Source: Dendrophyllia cribrosa
Taxonomy: Eukaryota > Cnidaria > Anthozoa > Scleractinia > Dendrophylliidae
Assembly (NCBI GenBank): GCA_024195265.1
Contig: JAJLRJ010000014.1
Coordinates: forward strand, 20,284,093 to 20,348,092
Reading direction: 5' to 3'
Length of the DNA stretch: 64,000 bases
A program made the position numbers and the translations under genes. Shown one piece after another: positions 11,719 through 22,774 of this stretch. A model generated the notes under the pieces. It was not told the DNA's origin, ran no database searches, and was given only the letters and a program-made list of their open reading frames with translations. Positions within the stretch are counted from its first letter, which is position 1; each line of letters begins with the position of its first letter.

Positions 11719-14620
11719 AATTCTCATATATAAGCTGTATGGGTATGTGCCGCTGTAAAGGCCAGGTTTTCAAACAGTTTAATCTGGGATAGGGTATAGA
11801 AATCGCAGGGAGGTTTGGTCTAGAACAGGGTATCATTACCGGGAACCCCCCCCCCCCCCCCCCCCCCCCCCCCGAATACATCTCTCAACGGACGGAACAC
11901 CTTAACTTCGTGGGAGAAAAATCAGTACAACGAGTACCCCGTCAGTTACATTTCAAATAAAAAGGGCAAAGCATCGCTTAGTCCTATGTTGTTTTCAGTG
12001 CCGCTAATGTAGGTCCGAGTGTCCTGAACAGGTCTTGCGGGTGAAATACCCGGCATCGTCGTCAGCATTGGGTGTGTTGCCATTGCGAAGTGTCTTACAA
12101 AAAATAAAGGGAAGCATTATATCAGCCGTGTTATATTTATTTTATCTTTATAACTTGTAGAGATTTGTTGAAGAAAGATTACATTTTAATTAACTATACG
12201 TACAATTTTCAAAACAAAACGACGCTCGCCCGCAGATGCCCATCAAGCATGAAACGTTTTCTTCAAGGCTTGTAAAATTGTACACTGGCTCTTGCTATCT
12301 CAAATACTAAAAGAAAACCAAATTTTGAGTGAAATTAATTTGCCCTGAGCACTATTCAAAGTCAAGAAAGCGATTTCTGTTCGTTAAAATTGTCTAATTC
12401 TGATCGAGACTATTTTTTCACGTTTTTCTTCGTTTCCTACACTGCTCGTTGATTGGCAACGCCAAAGACTACACTCACCTTGGAGACAAGAAAGGGATTA
12501 GAAAATTCAACAGCAACCAATGCTTTCCTTGTTTTTCTGTTGCTAATAGGCAGGCAAAGTAAGCTAGGAAGACTCGAAAAGAGGCAAGTTCAAAATTCTT
12601 AGTGGAGTCTAGTCGGTGAGATTTCAATGCCGCCATGTTATGACGTCACGCCATCGTTTCGCTCGTTAACAAAAGTGGAAATTCTCTGAAGTGGCAAGTA
12701 ACGATTGTATAATAAAATAAATTCATATGAACTGCTGTAGAAAGAATTGAAGAGAATGTGATTATCGCAATTATACAGCAACTCGAGGAGTTTCAATTCA
12801 GGCCTCGACGGGATTCGAACCCACGACCTTTGCGATTCCGGTGCCAACGCTCTACCACAGCGACATTCATACCGACAATTTTCTTTTGTGATAGGGAAAA
12901 TTCCAATTAACATCACTGAGACCTCCACAAAGACTTACAAAAGATGCATAAGTCAGTATATCTCGTGCAAATAATCATTGAATAATAGACAAATGCAGCG
13001 ACTATACAATTCAGTTCTTTCTTTCCTTTTTTCACTTTATTTTGCGTTTGTCTGTAGAACGTTCCTAGGTTAAAGAAGACTTTATTTTACCCAGTGGGCA
13101 TTATATCTTGCTTTGTCCGCTCATATACCAGTAGTAATCACAGATGAAAATAAATCGTGCGTTCGATAGTTTGTTAGCAGCTGAAGGAAGTAGATGTCTT
13201 AGCTCGGTCTGGGTCAGTGTGCCGCTGTGAAGGGTATGGTTTTCAAATCAGTTTAATATAGAAATCAGAGAGTTTTGATCTAGAATAGGGTATCATCGGA
13301 AAAGCTGACGGTGGTATGACTAAAAAGTTTCTGGAAAATAGCAAGTCTTTGATAGGGTAGGGATTTTCGGTGTCTAGTCTAGAATATGGTTGCAAAATAC
13401 AACTGAACATGGTCTGGTATAGGGTAAGGATTTCAGAGTCCCAAAAAAATATACAGAGTAACCCACCCCCCTTGGATTTACTTTTAGTGTTTTGCACATC
13501 GAAGAAAGGTAAACAAATGCTGGCAAGTACTGAGAGATCAAACGTTTATGCCTACGTTGAAAATTATTCGCTCTGTTGTCGCGTTTTTCAGTTCACGAAG
13601 GCTCAGTTGGCTAACCTTCTGCCCAAGGAACTTGAGAGTGCCAAATATCAAAATTCAAGAAAAAATCCCACATTTCATTTTGTTAAATCTTGAAAAACAA
13701 ATGATACCATGCATAAGTGAGTCCCGTTCGTGCCATTCCCCCTGGACTGTATGAGTCCAGAAAGAAAGAAAAAGTTAAAAAGTTAAAAGTTCTGTTTACG
13801 AGACTCATTTGAATGGTCACACCATAGGATTTCGTTGGCAGACTCAAAAGTTAGAACGACACTACATGTCTCCATAATTGTCTCTGGGAGTAAAAGGTGG
13901 GTTAATTACTTTCATATAAAGAGAAAAAAAAGTGGTTCCATGTTACCATGACTAGAATGTCGGTGGTAATCTGCATTCCGTCTCAAGTAAACATCTTAAA
14001 GCTTTACGCACTTCGTTCGAAAATTGTTATACCATTCTTTCCGAAATGTCAGCCCGCCTCAACTTAATCATATGCACGCAACTTTAATGCGTACATAACT
14101 TGGTTAATTAAAGGAGATTCAGAGCACAAACCAAACTAAGAGCTTTCCTCGCAACTCGACAAACACTGTAGAGAGTACCGCATGTCTATCATAACTAAGT
14201 GGTGGTTAAGGACTCGATCAGTTTCACCTGTTAAGCGAGTTACCTAATTAATTATCCACTAATTAACCCTTTCACTCCTAGAATCAATAACGGGAGACAT
14301 GAAGTGTAGTTCTAACTTTTAAGTCTCTCGACGAAATTGTACGGTGTGACCATTTAAATAAAACCTTTTCAGCAGTACTTTTGCATGGTACCATTTGTTT
14401 TTCTATATTTTGCAAAATGAAATTTGAGATTTTTCATGAATTTTTAGTTTCAGCTGGAGTTGTGATGCTCTTGGGAGTTAAAAAGTTAACGATGGCAGCG
14501 GAAGTTTTACTGACCTTTCGCTTCTTCTTTCAACGCAGCCTCCTCGGACGTCACAAGCAGGAAATAAGGGCAAATAGTAAACGCCACAAGTACTGCAAGC
14601 ACAGTATTTGAGGTTTTCAT
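9997..14620 (-). CDS. Unrecognised single-pass membrane protein, two exons, ~279 aa
   Basis: Exon 1 at 14515-14620 starts MKTSNTVLAVLVAFTICPYF, a typical signal peptide, and ends at donor AAAG/GTCAGT in phase 1. Exon 2 at 9997-10730 follows acceptor ATCTTTTTAG and enters in the complementary phase, restoring an Ala codon. The mature part opens with SERRIKRD, a furin-type R-x-K-R site. About 150 residues rich in Ser, Thr and Asn follow, with at least eight N-glycosylation sequons (NQT, NIT, NRS, NST, NGS, NTT, NLS). One helix, IVIAVAASLLLAALICSVGYW, is followed by the stop-transfer RRSRRGK and a 39-residue cytoplasmic tail. An AATAAA poly(A) signal is present (complement at 9919-9924). No family recognised; it could be a small adhesion or signalling stalk protein. 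The 3.8-kb intron is full of repeats and could hide a cassette exon. Confidence 0.65.
11687..11873. mobile_element. MITE family C: homopolymer-ended element with 9-bp target duplication
   Basis: The element runs from a G31 tract (11687-11717) to a C28 tract (11846-11873). The sequence ATACATCTC occurs immediately before the G tract and again just after the C tract (after GA), consistent with a 9-bp target site duplication. The interior contains the family signature GGTATGTGCCGCTGTAAAGG and repeated AGGGTAT words (GATAGGGTATAGAAATC, AACAGGGTATCATT). Confidence 0.7.
12700..12870 (-). mobile_element. tRNA-derived SINE
   Basis: The head reads, on the minus strand, TGTGGTAGAGCGTTGGCACC (A box region) and GGGTTCGAATCCCGTCGAGG (B box and T arm). 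An unrelated body follows, ending near AGCAGTTCATATGAATTTAT. A second head is at 30950-31078. The absence of a paired acceptor stem and the shared non-tRNA tail make it a SINE, not a tRNA gene. Confidence 0.75.
13210..13475. mobile_element. MITE family C copy (G/C tract largely lost)
   Basis: Carries the family words GTGCCGCTGTGAAGGGTATG, TCTAGAATAGGGTATCAT and TGGTATAGGGTAAGGATTTC and ends ACCCACCCCCCTTGG. It lies in the large intron of the membrane-protein gene. Confidence 0.6.
13615..13898. mobile_element. MITE family A copy with internal insertion
   Basis: Starts within AACTTGAGAGTGCCAAATAT and ends TCTCTGGGAGTAAAAGG. About 80 bp of unrelated sequence interrupts it after AAATGATACCATGCATAAGT. 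Confidence 0.6.
14263..14487. mobile_element. MITE family A copy adjacent to signal-peptide exon
   Basis: Inverted copy beginning TTAACCCTTTCACTCCTAGA. It ends about 30 bp from the donor of the exon at 14515-14620, so it is intronic and close to a splice site. Confidence 0.7.
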
Positions 14621-14875
14621 TGTGAAAATATACTGGGTAAGATCAATGCGACGCGGCTTCCACAAACACTTTGTTTGATATTCAGTATGCGCCCTGAGTT
14701 TAAGCACAGTAAAGTAAATTGTATTTCAACTGGAGCAGCTGCCTTGAGCTGTGACAAACTCCAGAGTGATTCGTTTACACTGCGATTGGGGTATAAGTCT
14801 ACGTTGTGGCTCACAAAGATTTTTGATTGACAGCTATTCTATGGTCTGTCATGCATGTCACTATTATTTACCAGG

Positions 14876-15655
14876 GTAAGGTTTCGCTCCCGGGGGGAAC
14901 TCCCATATAAAATTGAAGGGGTTTGATCGACGCACCTTTTAGGGTGCAAAATTTGTAGATTGGCACCGATTAGGGTACTAAAATCTAAAATGACTACCGT
15001 TAGAATTATCGCGGTATCTTTTAGGGTATTGAAATGAACAATATGGTAGAATATGACATGTATTGTTTTAAAATTGGTACCTCTTTGGGATGAAAATCAG
15101 TTTGAGCCACACCCACAAAACAGGATTCTGGTACCCTTTAGTGGTTTTGTTAGCCTGCATAACAGGCGTTATTGGGGCGCTCAAGCGGGTTTTAGGTCGC
15201 GAGCGCGCAGCGCGAGACACGCACGGGGAGGGAAACTGAAAAAATAACTTTTCCCTCCCCGTGCGTGTCTCGCGCTACGCGCTCGCGCCCCAAAACCCGC
15301 TTGAGCGCCCCCAATAACGCCTGTTATGCAGGCTAGGGTTTTGTTAAAAGTATCCGACAATCACAATAGGAAATGGTAGCGAAAACACGAGTTGAAGCAT
15401 AAAAAAGGTAGGGAAAACTGCAATTTAAGTATTACAAAAAGGGCCTTTCAAAATATATCAAACAGACGCAAGCAAAGGCTATATGAAAGGGGTACCATTT
15501 TCAACGAAAGGTATATGAAAGGGGTACCATTTTCAATGAAAGGTATATGAAAGGGGTACCTTTTCTGTCAAAAACGGTATATGAAAGGGTAAGGGTTTGG
15601 ACCTCGGGGCGGAGCATCCCCGTACAAAACTTTGTTGAATACCCCCCCTCGGGCG
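14876..15655. repeat. Dispersed GGGGGAACTCCC-type repeat interrupted by a palindromic MITE
   Basis: Left edge CCCGGGGGGAACTCCCATAT, right edge near AATACCCCCCCTCGGGCGG. The interior has repeated words such as AAAGGGGTACCATTTTCAA (three near-copies at 15488-15570) and TAGGGTATTG. It is related in style to family C. The palindrome at 15151-15336 interrupts it. Confidence 0.55.
15151..15336. mobile_element. GC-rich palindromic MITE nested in another repeat
   Basis: TAGCCTGCATAACAGGCGTT and its exact complement bound a ~186-bp palindrome with GCGAGACACGCACGGGGAGG arms. GGTTTTGTT occurs just outside on both sides, suggesting a roughly 9-bp target duplication. Confidence 0.8.
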
Positions 15656-15684
15656 GCGACTACGACCACTTTCAACGCTGGTAC

Positions 15685-15908
15685 GTAACCCTTCCATTCC
15701 CAGAGCCGATTAATTATGGAGACATGTAGTGTAGTTTTAACTTTTGTGCCGTGTCTGTGGACGAAATCCTATGATGTGACCATTCAAATAAAACCTCTTC
15801 AGCAGTACTTTTGCATGGTACCATTTGTTTTTCACTAAATTTTAAAAAACGAAATTTGGGATTTTTCTTGAATTTTGATCTTTGGCACTCTTGGGAGTGA
15901 AAGGGTTA
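15685..15908. mobile_element. MITE family A copy
   Basis: Starts TAACCCTTCCATTCCCAGAG and ends CTTGGGAGTGAAAGGGTTAA, with the AGTACTTTTGCATGGTACCA core. Confidence 0.75.
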
Positions 15909-16331
15909 AATTGTTTTTAACTTCTGGTAAGCGACCACTCGGCGCCCATATTTCGATATCGCTACAGACGCAAATTGAATTATGTGTTAACTGAAAGTAC
16001 AAGACCGCCTTGTGGTCTGACCTCTAGTAAGGTACCACCTTCCGTAAGCGACCACGTTGACTGTGTATTTTGGGTGGTCACTTGCTGGGCTGCCTGTGTA
16101 GACCATGAGGGTATTTCTGGAATTCTGGCTGCAAAGGACCATCGAAGATCATTAAATCAAACATAGCCAATATGACTGGTAGGTAACCTGATTTATTAAA
16201 AGTCTTTCAGTGAAGAGTGAACTTGCAAAAACTTTTGATTGCTACGCTATATCGAGCCAGCTGTAAGTCATCTTCAATCGAGGTCACTAGCTACTTTATA
16301 ATATTACATGTATTGGATATATTTGCCTTTA

Positions 16332-16730
16332 AGGGGGGCACTGTGGTTAAATGCCATTTTTGCGCTGTACTGATACAATTATCTCGTTAACATTTAAGCA
16401 ATCCTTAAATACCTCAATCAGTTTGAAGGTAGACGTTGTGTGAATTTTCTGGTGATTTTTTAGAAGTATTTGAAAGAAAAGAAAAGGGGAAAAGGAAATT
16501 GTGACATTTAGAAAAATAAGAAATATTGAAGATTTAATGAAGTTTTAAAATTAGAGTAGATGGACAACAAAATATAAATAGTCGGACATCAATGTCGTGC
16601 TCTTGGTGCTCTTGGTGTTCTTGCGTGGGTATCAACCGTTTGGTGGTGTTTCAAAAATATTTTTTCGCCTTCTATCCCTTCTTTAAAAGCCTTACTATTT
16701 CATTAAAATTCAACCACAGTGCCCCCCTAA
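16332..16730. mobile_element. MITE with GGGGGGCACTGTGGTT ends
   Basis: Left end AGGGGGGCACTGTGGTTAAA, right end AACCACAGTGCCCCCCTAAT. The interior (ATAAGAAATATTGAAGATTT, TTGCGTGGGTATCAAC) recurs in a diverged copy at about 32660-33050, inside intron 1 of the transporter fusion gene. Confidence 0.75.
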
Positions 16731-17489
16731 TTAATTCTATATCTCTACAATAGTTCGACCCCACTTTCACGTCCAGTTTTGATGCATTTCGTTCAATCCG
16801 AACGTTCGTCCATCTTAGTGTAAATGCCACGTTTACCGCCATTTATGCAACTGATAATATGAAGATACATCTTAACAATGCCCGTATTGGACAAATAGAG
16901 TTTATATTAAGTAAGTTTGGTCCAAGTGAAGTGCAAAGAAACCTGTATTAAGCGGATCCCATATTAAGAGCGGACACAGAGGTCATCTTGTTACACGAAA
17001 CCTGTATTAAGCGGACATTTCAAGTGTTTTTAGGGATTACCGTCTACTTCTAAAAGCGTGTCTTACAGTGAAAAGTAATTCAACGCGACACAGACAGTTG
17101 CGAATTAAGCGGTTTATGAAAAATGAAATGAAATCCGGTACGTGTGGGTATTAATAACGTGGAGAAATAAGAGGGTCAATAATTAACTGTTATTAAGCAA
17201 TGTGTCAGAACCTGTATCAAGCGGACACCTTGTCTGATTGAGCGGACACTAGTGAGGGTCTCGATGGTGTCCGCTTAATACAGGTTTGACTGTAATGTTC
17301 ACAGGCATCAGTGCCGAGAAGTGTGCACAAATATAGATATAACTTTCCAAGTCTTTAAAAATTCTTTCCATTCCAAACACTTGAGAATAAGACGACTGAC
17401 GGGTCCCGATCCGAAGAAGATTAAAAACTTAACAACAAAAAAGTTCTTTATAAGTCATTCTCAAAAAATTATTTTTGAAGTAGTCTCGA

Positions 17490-18219
17490 GATTAAGGTTA
17501 CCGTGTACCTTCAGATCGAAAATTTATTGAATTTTTCTTTTTGGCGTCAAAATAAAGTTTACAGAATGAACTTTCATCCAAAAAAAAATTATCGAAAAAT
17601 AGTGAAAATTGACGGAGAAATGACGGTATAACTTTTGTGGGCGGAGTTTGTTTATGAAGCGATATGTTTTTTTTAAGCGCTGTTTTCTCAAAGTTAATTT
17701 TTCGCTTGTAGGGGACACTTTAAAGAGCTACAACTCAAAGGGAATTTGTTCGATTTTCCTCAAATTTGGACAGAAGCTAGGCTAACATATAATCAACAAA
17801 AAATTTTCGGCGAATTTCTTATTTCTGAAAACTTTGTCGTCAAGAGCCATTTCCGTGCAATCACTCCAATTTTTTTCTCCCTTTTTCGAAAATATTCTGT
17901 AACTTTTCACTGCAATTGAATATGGGAAATCGCCGACACTTTTTTTTAGCGCTTCGTGTCCGGAAATCCGAGAACAAATCAAATCAGCAAAATACAATAA
18001 TCGCTTTGAGTTATAGCGTTTTAAAGCTGATTCGGACGTTCGAATTTAGACGTCGTAAAAAATTCGATAATTTATTTTATTACCAAATGGTTTCCATATT
18101 TAGATAGCCAGCTCTATAAGCTTTAATTTGATATCTGGGTTTAGGTATATTAGGTGTAATCTTAAGACGCTAGAGCTGTTATACTGGAGACACCTCCGAA
18201 GGTACACGGTAACCTTAAG
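17490..18219. mobile_element. ~730-bp inverted-repeat element
   Basis: ATTAAGGTTACCGTGTACCT near 17491 and AGGTACACGGTAACCTTAAG near 18200 are terminal inverted repeats. Inner segments such as GAGCTACAACTCAAAG versus CTTTGAGTTATAGCG also pair. No transposase frame is present. Confidence 0.7.
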
Positions 18220-18379
18220 CCGTGCAAGTGGAGTCGAGTTTTCCGTAAATCTGTCGAAAAATGCAAAGGTTAAATACATAGTATTGGGAAATACAATTCA
18301 CTTTCGAAGTAAAATACACGTAACGAACATTTTTGCACGTGAAAATCAGTCACTGAGACTTCTTAGTACCATAGGCTAA

Positions 18380-20160
18380 TAAACGTAACTGTTTATCAAA
18401 CGCTGGCTACCATTTGAATTGAAAAAAGATGCGATGTCAAAATCGATCAAAAGTTGCAAAACTATTCTTTGTTTTCATTTGGTAAGTAGTTTGTTTTTCT
18501 GGCCGTGAGAGCAATACCGCCAGAGATAAGATGTTGCAGAGAATGTGATGAAATGATTTTGCAAAATTTTCAAGGTTGACTGCTTTTTAAATAGCCGAAT
18601 TATGGCGAAAATAATCATTTTCGAAAATTAGACTGTATGCATCCGCCATTTTGGTTTTCCGCCTTTTGGACAACATGGCGGCCGAATTTGCATTTCATTT
18701 AAGAAATTCATAAAATACAGCTAAATTTTCTTTTTAATAGTTTCTGTTCAGTTCAAATATTCAAAAGACCTCTGAATTGCATCCTCGCTTTAGAAAAGTC
18801 TACAAACTAAGTGAAAAATACTTGTTTTTGTGTCGCGCATAGAGACGCTCAGCTGCACCGCCGAAAAATTTAAAATTCTACACTGTATCTCCAAAGCAAT
18901 GTCATATATTGACATAAGACTTGGCATAACGATTGTTATTGCTGATATGAAGAGCCTGTTAAAAGAACGGGCCGTGCAGAATAATCTATTTAGATTTTAG
19001 AATTTTAACGACGTCATTTGAAAACGATCTATTAATTAAGGTACATTTTGACTCGGACCGTCATCGGTTTCATTTTAATTGTTGACAAACAACTTAAAAG
19101 GTGAAATACCCAATGAAAACTATTTCAACTAGTTTCCGGTCCTTCTGCCTTTGAACCGGAAAGCATTTCTAAATCAAATAAACATAATAACGCACATCGG
19201 AAAGGCCGCCCGAAAGGGGGCATTTTTTCGTACTATTTTGCAATATCATGGTAAACACTGTGTTCTTATAATTTCTGACTACATTTCTACGTTGGGAGCC
19301 GTCCAGTACAACAATTACAGAGTATTCTCGCCCCCAGGAAAATGGCAAACACTGTTAGCTGAGAAATGAAAGATTTTTTCTAAACTGTTTGTTGATAAAT
19401 GTGAACATCTGTTTTTCGTGGCCAAAGCTCGTCATGTAAATCTTTTAATGAATTACATGTTGGAATTTCTTCCAATGTATCTAAAACTTTCAATGAATTA
19501 CATGTTGGAATTTCTTGTAAAACTTTCAATGAATTACATGTTGGAATTTCTTCCACTGTACAAGTGTCATAGAAAAATGAAAAAAGACACTAAAAATTAA
19601 AAAAGATCAATAGGAATTAATTAGGGCATACAAACAATATTTCATAACACGAAGCCACAGTTTCTATAGCTCACGTCGTAGTTTTCACGGGAAACTGATT
19701 GCATGCGAGATAAAAGTACAAGGTTGAGCGGAGTGCAACAACGGAAAGCGATATCATTTCTCCGAACAACTTATTTTGCCTGATGGTAGCCAGTCAGTCT
19801 CTCTATAAATGGATAAATAGGGTGGAAGAAATCATTGAAATTCGCCCAAAGAAATGGCCCCATAACGCCTCAAAATACAGGTAAATCACATTATCTTAAT
19901 TGCACGATTAATGCACACGCACAGCTATAAACGTGTGGGTTTCCTGTGAATGCTGCAAGCTTACGATGATTAACCTAATTAATAATAATTCCTATCTAGC
20001 TTTTTCATATTTCATTTTTCTATGACAACATTATTGCAGTTAGGTATGTGGAGATGCCGATTTTTAACTCCGCTGCCATGTTTGCCCCAAAACGAATTAA
20101 AGAGTATCGATCTACCTTCGAAAAATCTTGGTATCTTGGTCGAAAATCTTTGGTAATATC
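18380..20160. other. Non-coding stretch, no gene seen
   Basis: AT-rich DNA with no frame resembling a protein. Contents worth noting: CGCCATTTTGGTTTTCCGCC near 18652 and a three-copy repeat of ATGAATTACATGTTGGAATT at about 19448-19557. Confidence 0.6.
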
Positions 20161-20173
20161 GTCCACAATATTT

Positions 20174-20325
20174 TAGACTGCAAAACAGTCGTATTTTTTG
20201 CGTTGGTCATACGAATGCGCGCGGTCTTTGAACGAAATTTCTGGAAGGAGTGTGACAGACGCTTTTGGCGCTTCACGCCTTTGCGAGCGAGCCAGCGGAA
20301 AAAAAACGACTGTTTTGCAGTCTAG
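20174..20325. mobile_element. hAT-like MITE, 152 bp, with 8-bp target duplication
   Basis: Inverted ends TAGACTGCAAAACAGTCG and CGACTGTTTTGCAGTCTAG. CAATATTT is present directly at both sides (20166-20173 and 20326-20333). An 8-bp duplication is the hAT superfamily hallmark. Confidence 0.85.
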
Positions 20326-20560
20326 CAATATTTGGAAAATCATCGGACATGTTCGCATGAGCTTCGAACAATCATCGACAATTTGCGAAAATCTTCGGAA
20401 AATCGCTGTTATCTTTGTGAAAAATCAAACAAACAAGACAATAAACGAAACAAAATCAATGACAACAACAAAACAAGACAAATAACACTTCTCTGAAGTA
20501 GTAATCCAAGAGAATATTCAATGCAACCTGTCCTGTCGGTACAACTCATTCGCATTTCTC

Positions 20561-20727
20561 AACCCTTTAGCTCCTAAGAGTGCCAAAAATCAAAATACAA
20601 GAAAAATCCCAAATTTCCTTGTGTAAAAAATTGAAAAACAAATGGTACCATGCAAAAGTACTGCTGAAGAGGTTTCATTTGAATGGTCACACCATAGGAT
20701 CTCGTCAACAGACTCAAAAGTTACTGG
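20561..20727. mobile_element. MITE family A copy, truncated
   Basis: CAACCCTTTAGCTCCTAAGA start and TGGTACCATGCAAAAGTACT core. It stops after GACTCAAAAGTTA with no right end. Confidence 0.65.
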
Positions 20728-21070
20728 TTTGAACGAAGCCGACATTTTCTTTAAAGGAATCCTCGTCATTTGCATATTTTACTGATAACAAAGTTTCTCT
20801 ATTTGGGTGGTAAAATCAGCATCATTTTCTACTGTCAACAAATGACATTCACTTTCAAAGACCTTATTTGCGTCTTGCATACCATCACTGTTTGCCTTGA
20901 TGACGTCAATGGTTGTTTCCGATTTCCAACGAAATTGTAGAAATTTCGGCTGGAATATAAATAGACAGTAAGGTCATTAAAATTCTTAAAAGCTTTTTTA
21001 CGTGGTCCGACCAAATCTGTGAAAAGATAGTTCAAAATTCTCAATAGTATGGACTGTTGCTTTTCAATCG

Positions 21071-21256
<186 letters not shown>

Positions 21257-21953
21257 GAACCACGCAGCTCCAGGCTTTTCCCCAGTCTTTATCCGTCATC
21301 CTCTTGGTGAATATGGCAGATACTGCACGGAATTTCCGTTTGGGGTGTTCGTGTCATAATGCACAAACTCCACTGTAGACCAACTAGTTTTCCAGCGTAT
21401 AAATAGCAAACAAACATTCTATGTTCCTCTATCTGGGAGGTCAGATCACAGTTCCGCCAGCTCTGCTTTCACAAAAATATTCACTTTCAAAACCGTTTGC
21501 GTCTTGTTTGGCGATTTATTCAGTATGGTCCGCCGTAGCTTCTTCGTCGCGACATTTTTCCTTCACAGAGAAGCCAGGAAGAAAGAAGAGATACCAGAGT
21601 GAAGCTCAGCATTATCTAGAAGAGAAACTAGTAGTTATAATTTCAAAACAAAAAAGATAACAATGTTTACTTTTTTGAGACGTGCACTGACCACATCTAC
21701 CATCTGTTCTTAATAAAAATGTTTGCGGTATATTACTTTTGTATATTAAAGCTTTTTTCCCACAAGTGCCCTATTACATATAGTTGTTTACCATTTTCAA
21801 AAGTATTTTGGTTGGATATGACTGGAATTGAAAGATTCATAATTTTCTCTGTCCTTCGCTTCGCTCTCTTTCCGCGCCTATATTCCCCTCCTTCAGCACT
21901 TGCAATATTTTTCCTTCGCGCGCGGCTTATCCTTTCGGGGATATCCTTTGCTC

Positions 21954-22098
21954 CCCACTATCTGAACACCTGGAACAGGCTACCCACTATCTGAACACCT
22001 GGAACAGGCTACCCACTATCTGAACACCTGGAACAGGCTACCCACTATCTGAACACCTGGAGCAGGCTACCTACTATCTGAACGCCTGGAACAGGCTA
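21954..22098. repeat. 29-bp minisatellite, five units
   Basis: Unit ACTATCTGAACACCTGGAAC plus AGGCTACCC, repeated with single-base differences. Confidence 0.85.
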
Positions 22099-22269
22099 AT
22101 TTGAACGGATCTTGTGAAGTTACCTAAAATTCCCGTGTATAAAATCTGAATGAAGAATGTGTGTTCCATTATTCTCGCACCCAAGGCCACCTGGTTGCGC
22201 TAGGCCAGCAGGGCCTGAGCAAAAGGATCAGGGACCACACTAGTCTTGGACATTTTAAATGAAAAATTA

Positions 22270-22440
22270 ATAACTAAATTTATTTGACGCAAATGGATTT
22301 TCTTTATTTTTATAATGAAATATAATTATTAACCATCAGCTCCTCCTATTCTTGAAATCAAAGATATTCTATGTGGGAAAGAGCTAATGCCGCAGAACAA
22401 TGAAGTTTGCTATCGTTCTTATGTGAAACAATACTTAACA
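22270..22440. repeat. Dispersed repeat (second copy at 57414-57572)
   Basis: ATTTGACGCAAATGGATTTT ... GATATTCTATGTGGGAAAGA ... GCCGCAGAACAATGAAGTTT is shared with 57414-57572 at high identity. No inverted ends or coding frame are evident. Confidence 0.75.
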
Positions 22441-22499
22441 ATAATGGTAAATTCAGAAAGGAGAACGGGTTGTGCAGCCTTGTCATGGGTTTCCGAAAC

Positions 22500-22730
22500 T
22501 CCGAGAAGGCGCTGGGGACGAGGTTACAAAGTAGCGTGATGTAGCCCGACAGAACTGCCCAAGGTAGCGTGACATAGCGTAACAGTCAGTACGTGTGACA
22601 TAGTGTGGTAGAACCGCGCAAAGAAGCGTGACCTAACGTGACAGAATCGCCCAAAGTAGTTTGCCTTAGAATGACATAATTGACCAAAGTAACGCGACCT
22701 ACAGTCACACAATCGTTTGAAATATAGTAA
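22500..22730. repeat. Degenerate minisatellite of GTGACATAGCGT-type units
   Basis: Words such as AGCGTGACATAGCGTAACAG and AGCGTGACCTAACGTGACAG recur about every 35 bp. It overlaps the possible read-through tail of exon 12 and argues that the tail is not coding. Confidence 0.55.
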
Positions 22731-22774
22731 TATATACATGCAGGCTTTATTCCAACACCAAAAGTTCCACTAAC

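Noticed and set aside
11501..11881. Frames with poly-Gly or poly-Pro stretches (also at 26292-26696 and 37425-37691)
   Set aside because: They are produced by G/C homopolymer tracts in repeats.
12790..12865. tRNA gene on the minus strand (also at 31015-31078)
   Set aside because: T-arm and D-arm sequence is present, but the acceptor stem does not pair and a shared non-tRNA tail follows, so these are SINE heads.
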